Positions 63,429-64,000 of a stretch of DNA of 64,000 nucleotides are shown here, piece by piece. The translations under genes and the position numbers were made by a program. This DNA is from Bacillus sp. REN16 (lineage in GTDB: Bacteria; Bacillota; Bacilli; Bacillales; Bacillaceae_L): assembly GCF_020731355.1 (NCBI RefSeq), contig NZ_JAJFZK010000001.1, positions 343,487 through 407,486 of the forward strand, in the 5' to 3' direction. Positions within the stretch are counted from its first letter, which is position 1; each line of letters starts with the position of its first letter. The notes below the pieces were generated by a model. It was given only the letters and a program-made list of their open reading frames with translations, did not search any database and was not told the origin of the DNA.

Positions 63429-64000
63429 ATGACGGCTTTGGGAAATTTGCAGAAATGGAGGTATAAGTGTGTGATAGGGGGTAAAATTTGGATATAAATT
63501 TGAAAAGTCCTGGAATAAGAGGCAGATAAAGGATGACTTGTGGGTATATTTGGAAAAGGTTATAGCATAAGTGACGGATATGAGAGGGCTTTTGTATATA
63601 ATTGGGAAAAGTCTTGGAATAAGAGGCAGATAAGGGATGACTTATGGGTATATTTGGAAAAGGTTATAGCATAAGTGACGGATATGAGAGGGCTTTTGTA
63701 TATAATTGGGAAAAGTCCTGGAATAAGAGGCAGATAAAGGATGACTTGTGGGTATATTTGGAAAAGGTTATAGCATAAGTGACGGATATGAGAGGGCTTT
63801 TGTATATAATTGGGAAAAGTCTTGGAATAAGAGGCAGATAAGGGATGACTTATGGGTATAGTTGGTAAAGGTCAAAGCATAAGTGTCGGACACGTGAGAA
63901 CTTTGTATAGAGACGGAAAAGTAATAGTATAAATGGGTCTGCGTAAAATCTTGTGTAAGTAATATTCGACAATCTTCGCAAGGCAAGAAATAATAGGTAT
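63429..64000. other. Non-coding 3' end of window holding the repeat array
   Basis: About 570 bases with no gene. Apart from the four 104-bp repeats there is only short flanking sequence. No terminator hairpin is obvious just after the RND gene, so its transcript may read into the repeats. Confidence 0.6.
63497..63912. repeat. 104-bp tandem repeat, four copies in A-B-A-B order
   Basis: GAAAAGTC begins a unit at 63502, 63606, 63710 and 63814, exactly 104 bp apart. Units 1 and 3 read CCTGG ... AAAGGATGACTTGTG; units 2 and 4 read CTTGG ... AGGGATGACTTATG, so a 208-bp block has doubled. Each carries AGCATAAGTGACGGATATGA and TTTTGTATATAATTGGG. The fourth copy decays after about 60 bases. 104 is not a multiple of three and no gene spans it. 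Function unknown. Confidence 0.92.

Noticed and set aside
63497..63912. 104-bp repeats as a coding repeat protein or CRISPR
   Set aside because: The period is not a multiple of three, stops occur in every frame, and there are no spacers.

Overview
The window comes from an endospore-forming Bacillaceae bacterium (low GC, AAGGAGG-type ribosome binding sites, frequent TTG/GTG starts). Its gene order follows Bacillus subtilis: yjbJ-K-L-M-nadK-yjbO-prpE, yjbQ, fabI, then yjcA, spoVIF, yjcF-G-H. The genus (Bacillus, Neobacillus, Cytobacillus or similar) is inference.

Region 1 (1-10.5 kb) is conserved core: a lytic transglycosylase, a CYTH protein, a small (p)ppGpp synthetase, NAD kinase, an RluD-type pseudouridine synthase, PrpE, RodA, MgtE, a CPA2 antiporter and FabI. 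Region 2 (10.5-20 kb) is a decaying accessory stretch. It holds an MFS remnant running in frame into a DUF1835 gene, a truncated Nudix gene, a DUF3231 pseudogene whose middle part is inverted, two acetyltransferases and an ECF sigma/anti-sigma pair.

Region 3 (20-44.6 kb) is the most interesting. In B. subtilis the fabI-spoVIF slot holds the coat/crust genes cotO and cotZYXWV. Here it holds a large spore-surface glycan island. It has UDP-glucose pyrophosphorylase and UDP-glucose dehydrogenase, two kinase-fold proteins around a GT4 enzyme, and a set resembling the WbpA/B/E/D route to diacetamido-uronic acid nucleotide sugars. It also has an SDR epimerase, three paralogous glycosyltransferases, a TPR-linked GT2, a DUF4855 protein, a long Gly-X-Thr collagen-like protein and several small coat-like proteins. 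Sigma-K-like promoters (AC, 16-17 bp, CATANNNTA) recur in front of these genes, so I infer late mother-cell expression and a glycosylated collagen-like layer on the spore.

Region 4 (44.6-54.4 kb) holds yjcF-G-H, two DUF421 proteins and two DAACS-family symporters. One symporter lies behind a cyclic-di-AMP (ydaO/yuaA) riboswitch and terminator. There is also a tRNA-Val(GAC) next to a truncated tRNA, a KinB-like histidine kinase and a stand-alone PTS IIA protein. Region 5 (54.4-64 kb) has a putative RRNPP quorum-sensing pair (HTH-TPR regulator plus a 39-residue secreted pro-peptide), a GbsR/OpcR-type repressor divergent from an OpuA-type glycine betaine transporter, an SwrC-like RND exporter, and an intergenic array of 104-bp repeats in an A-B-A-B pattern.
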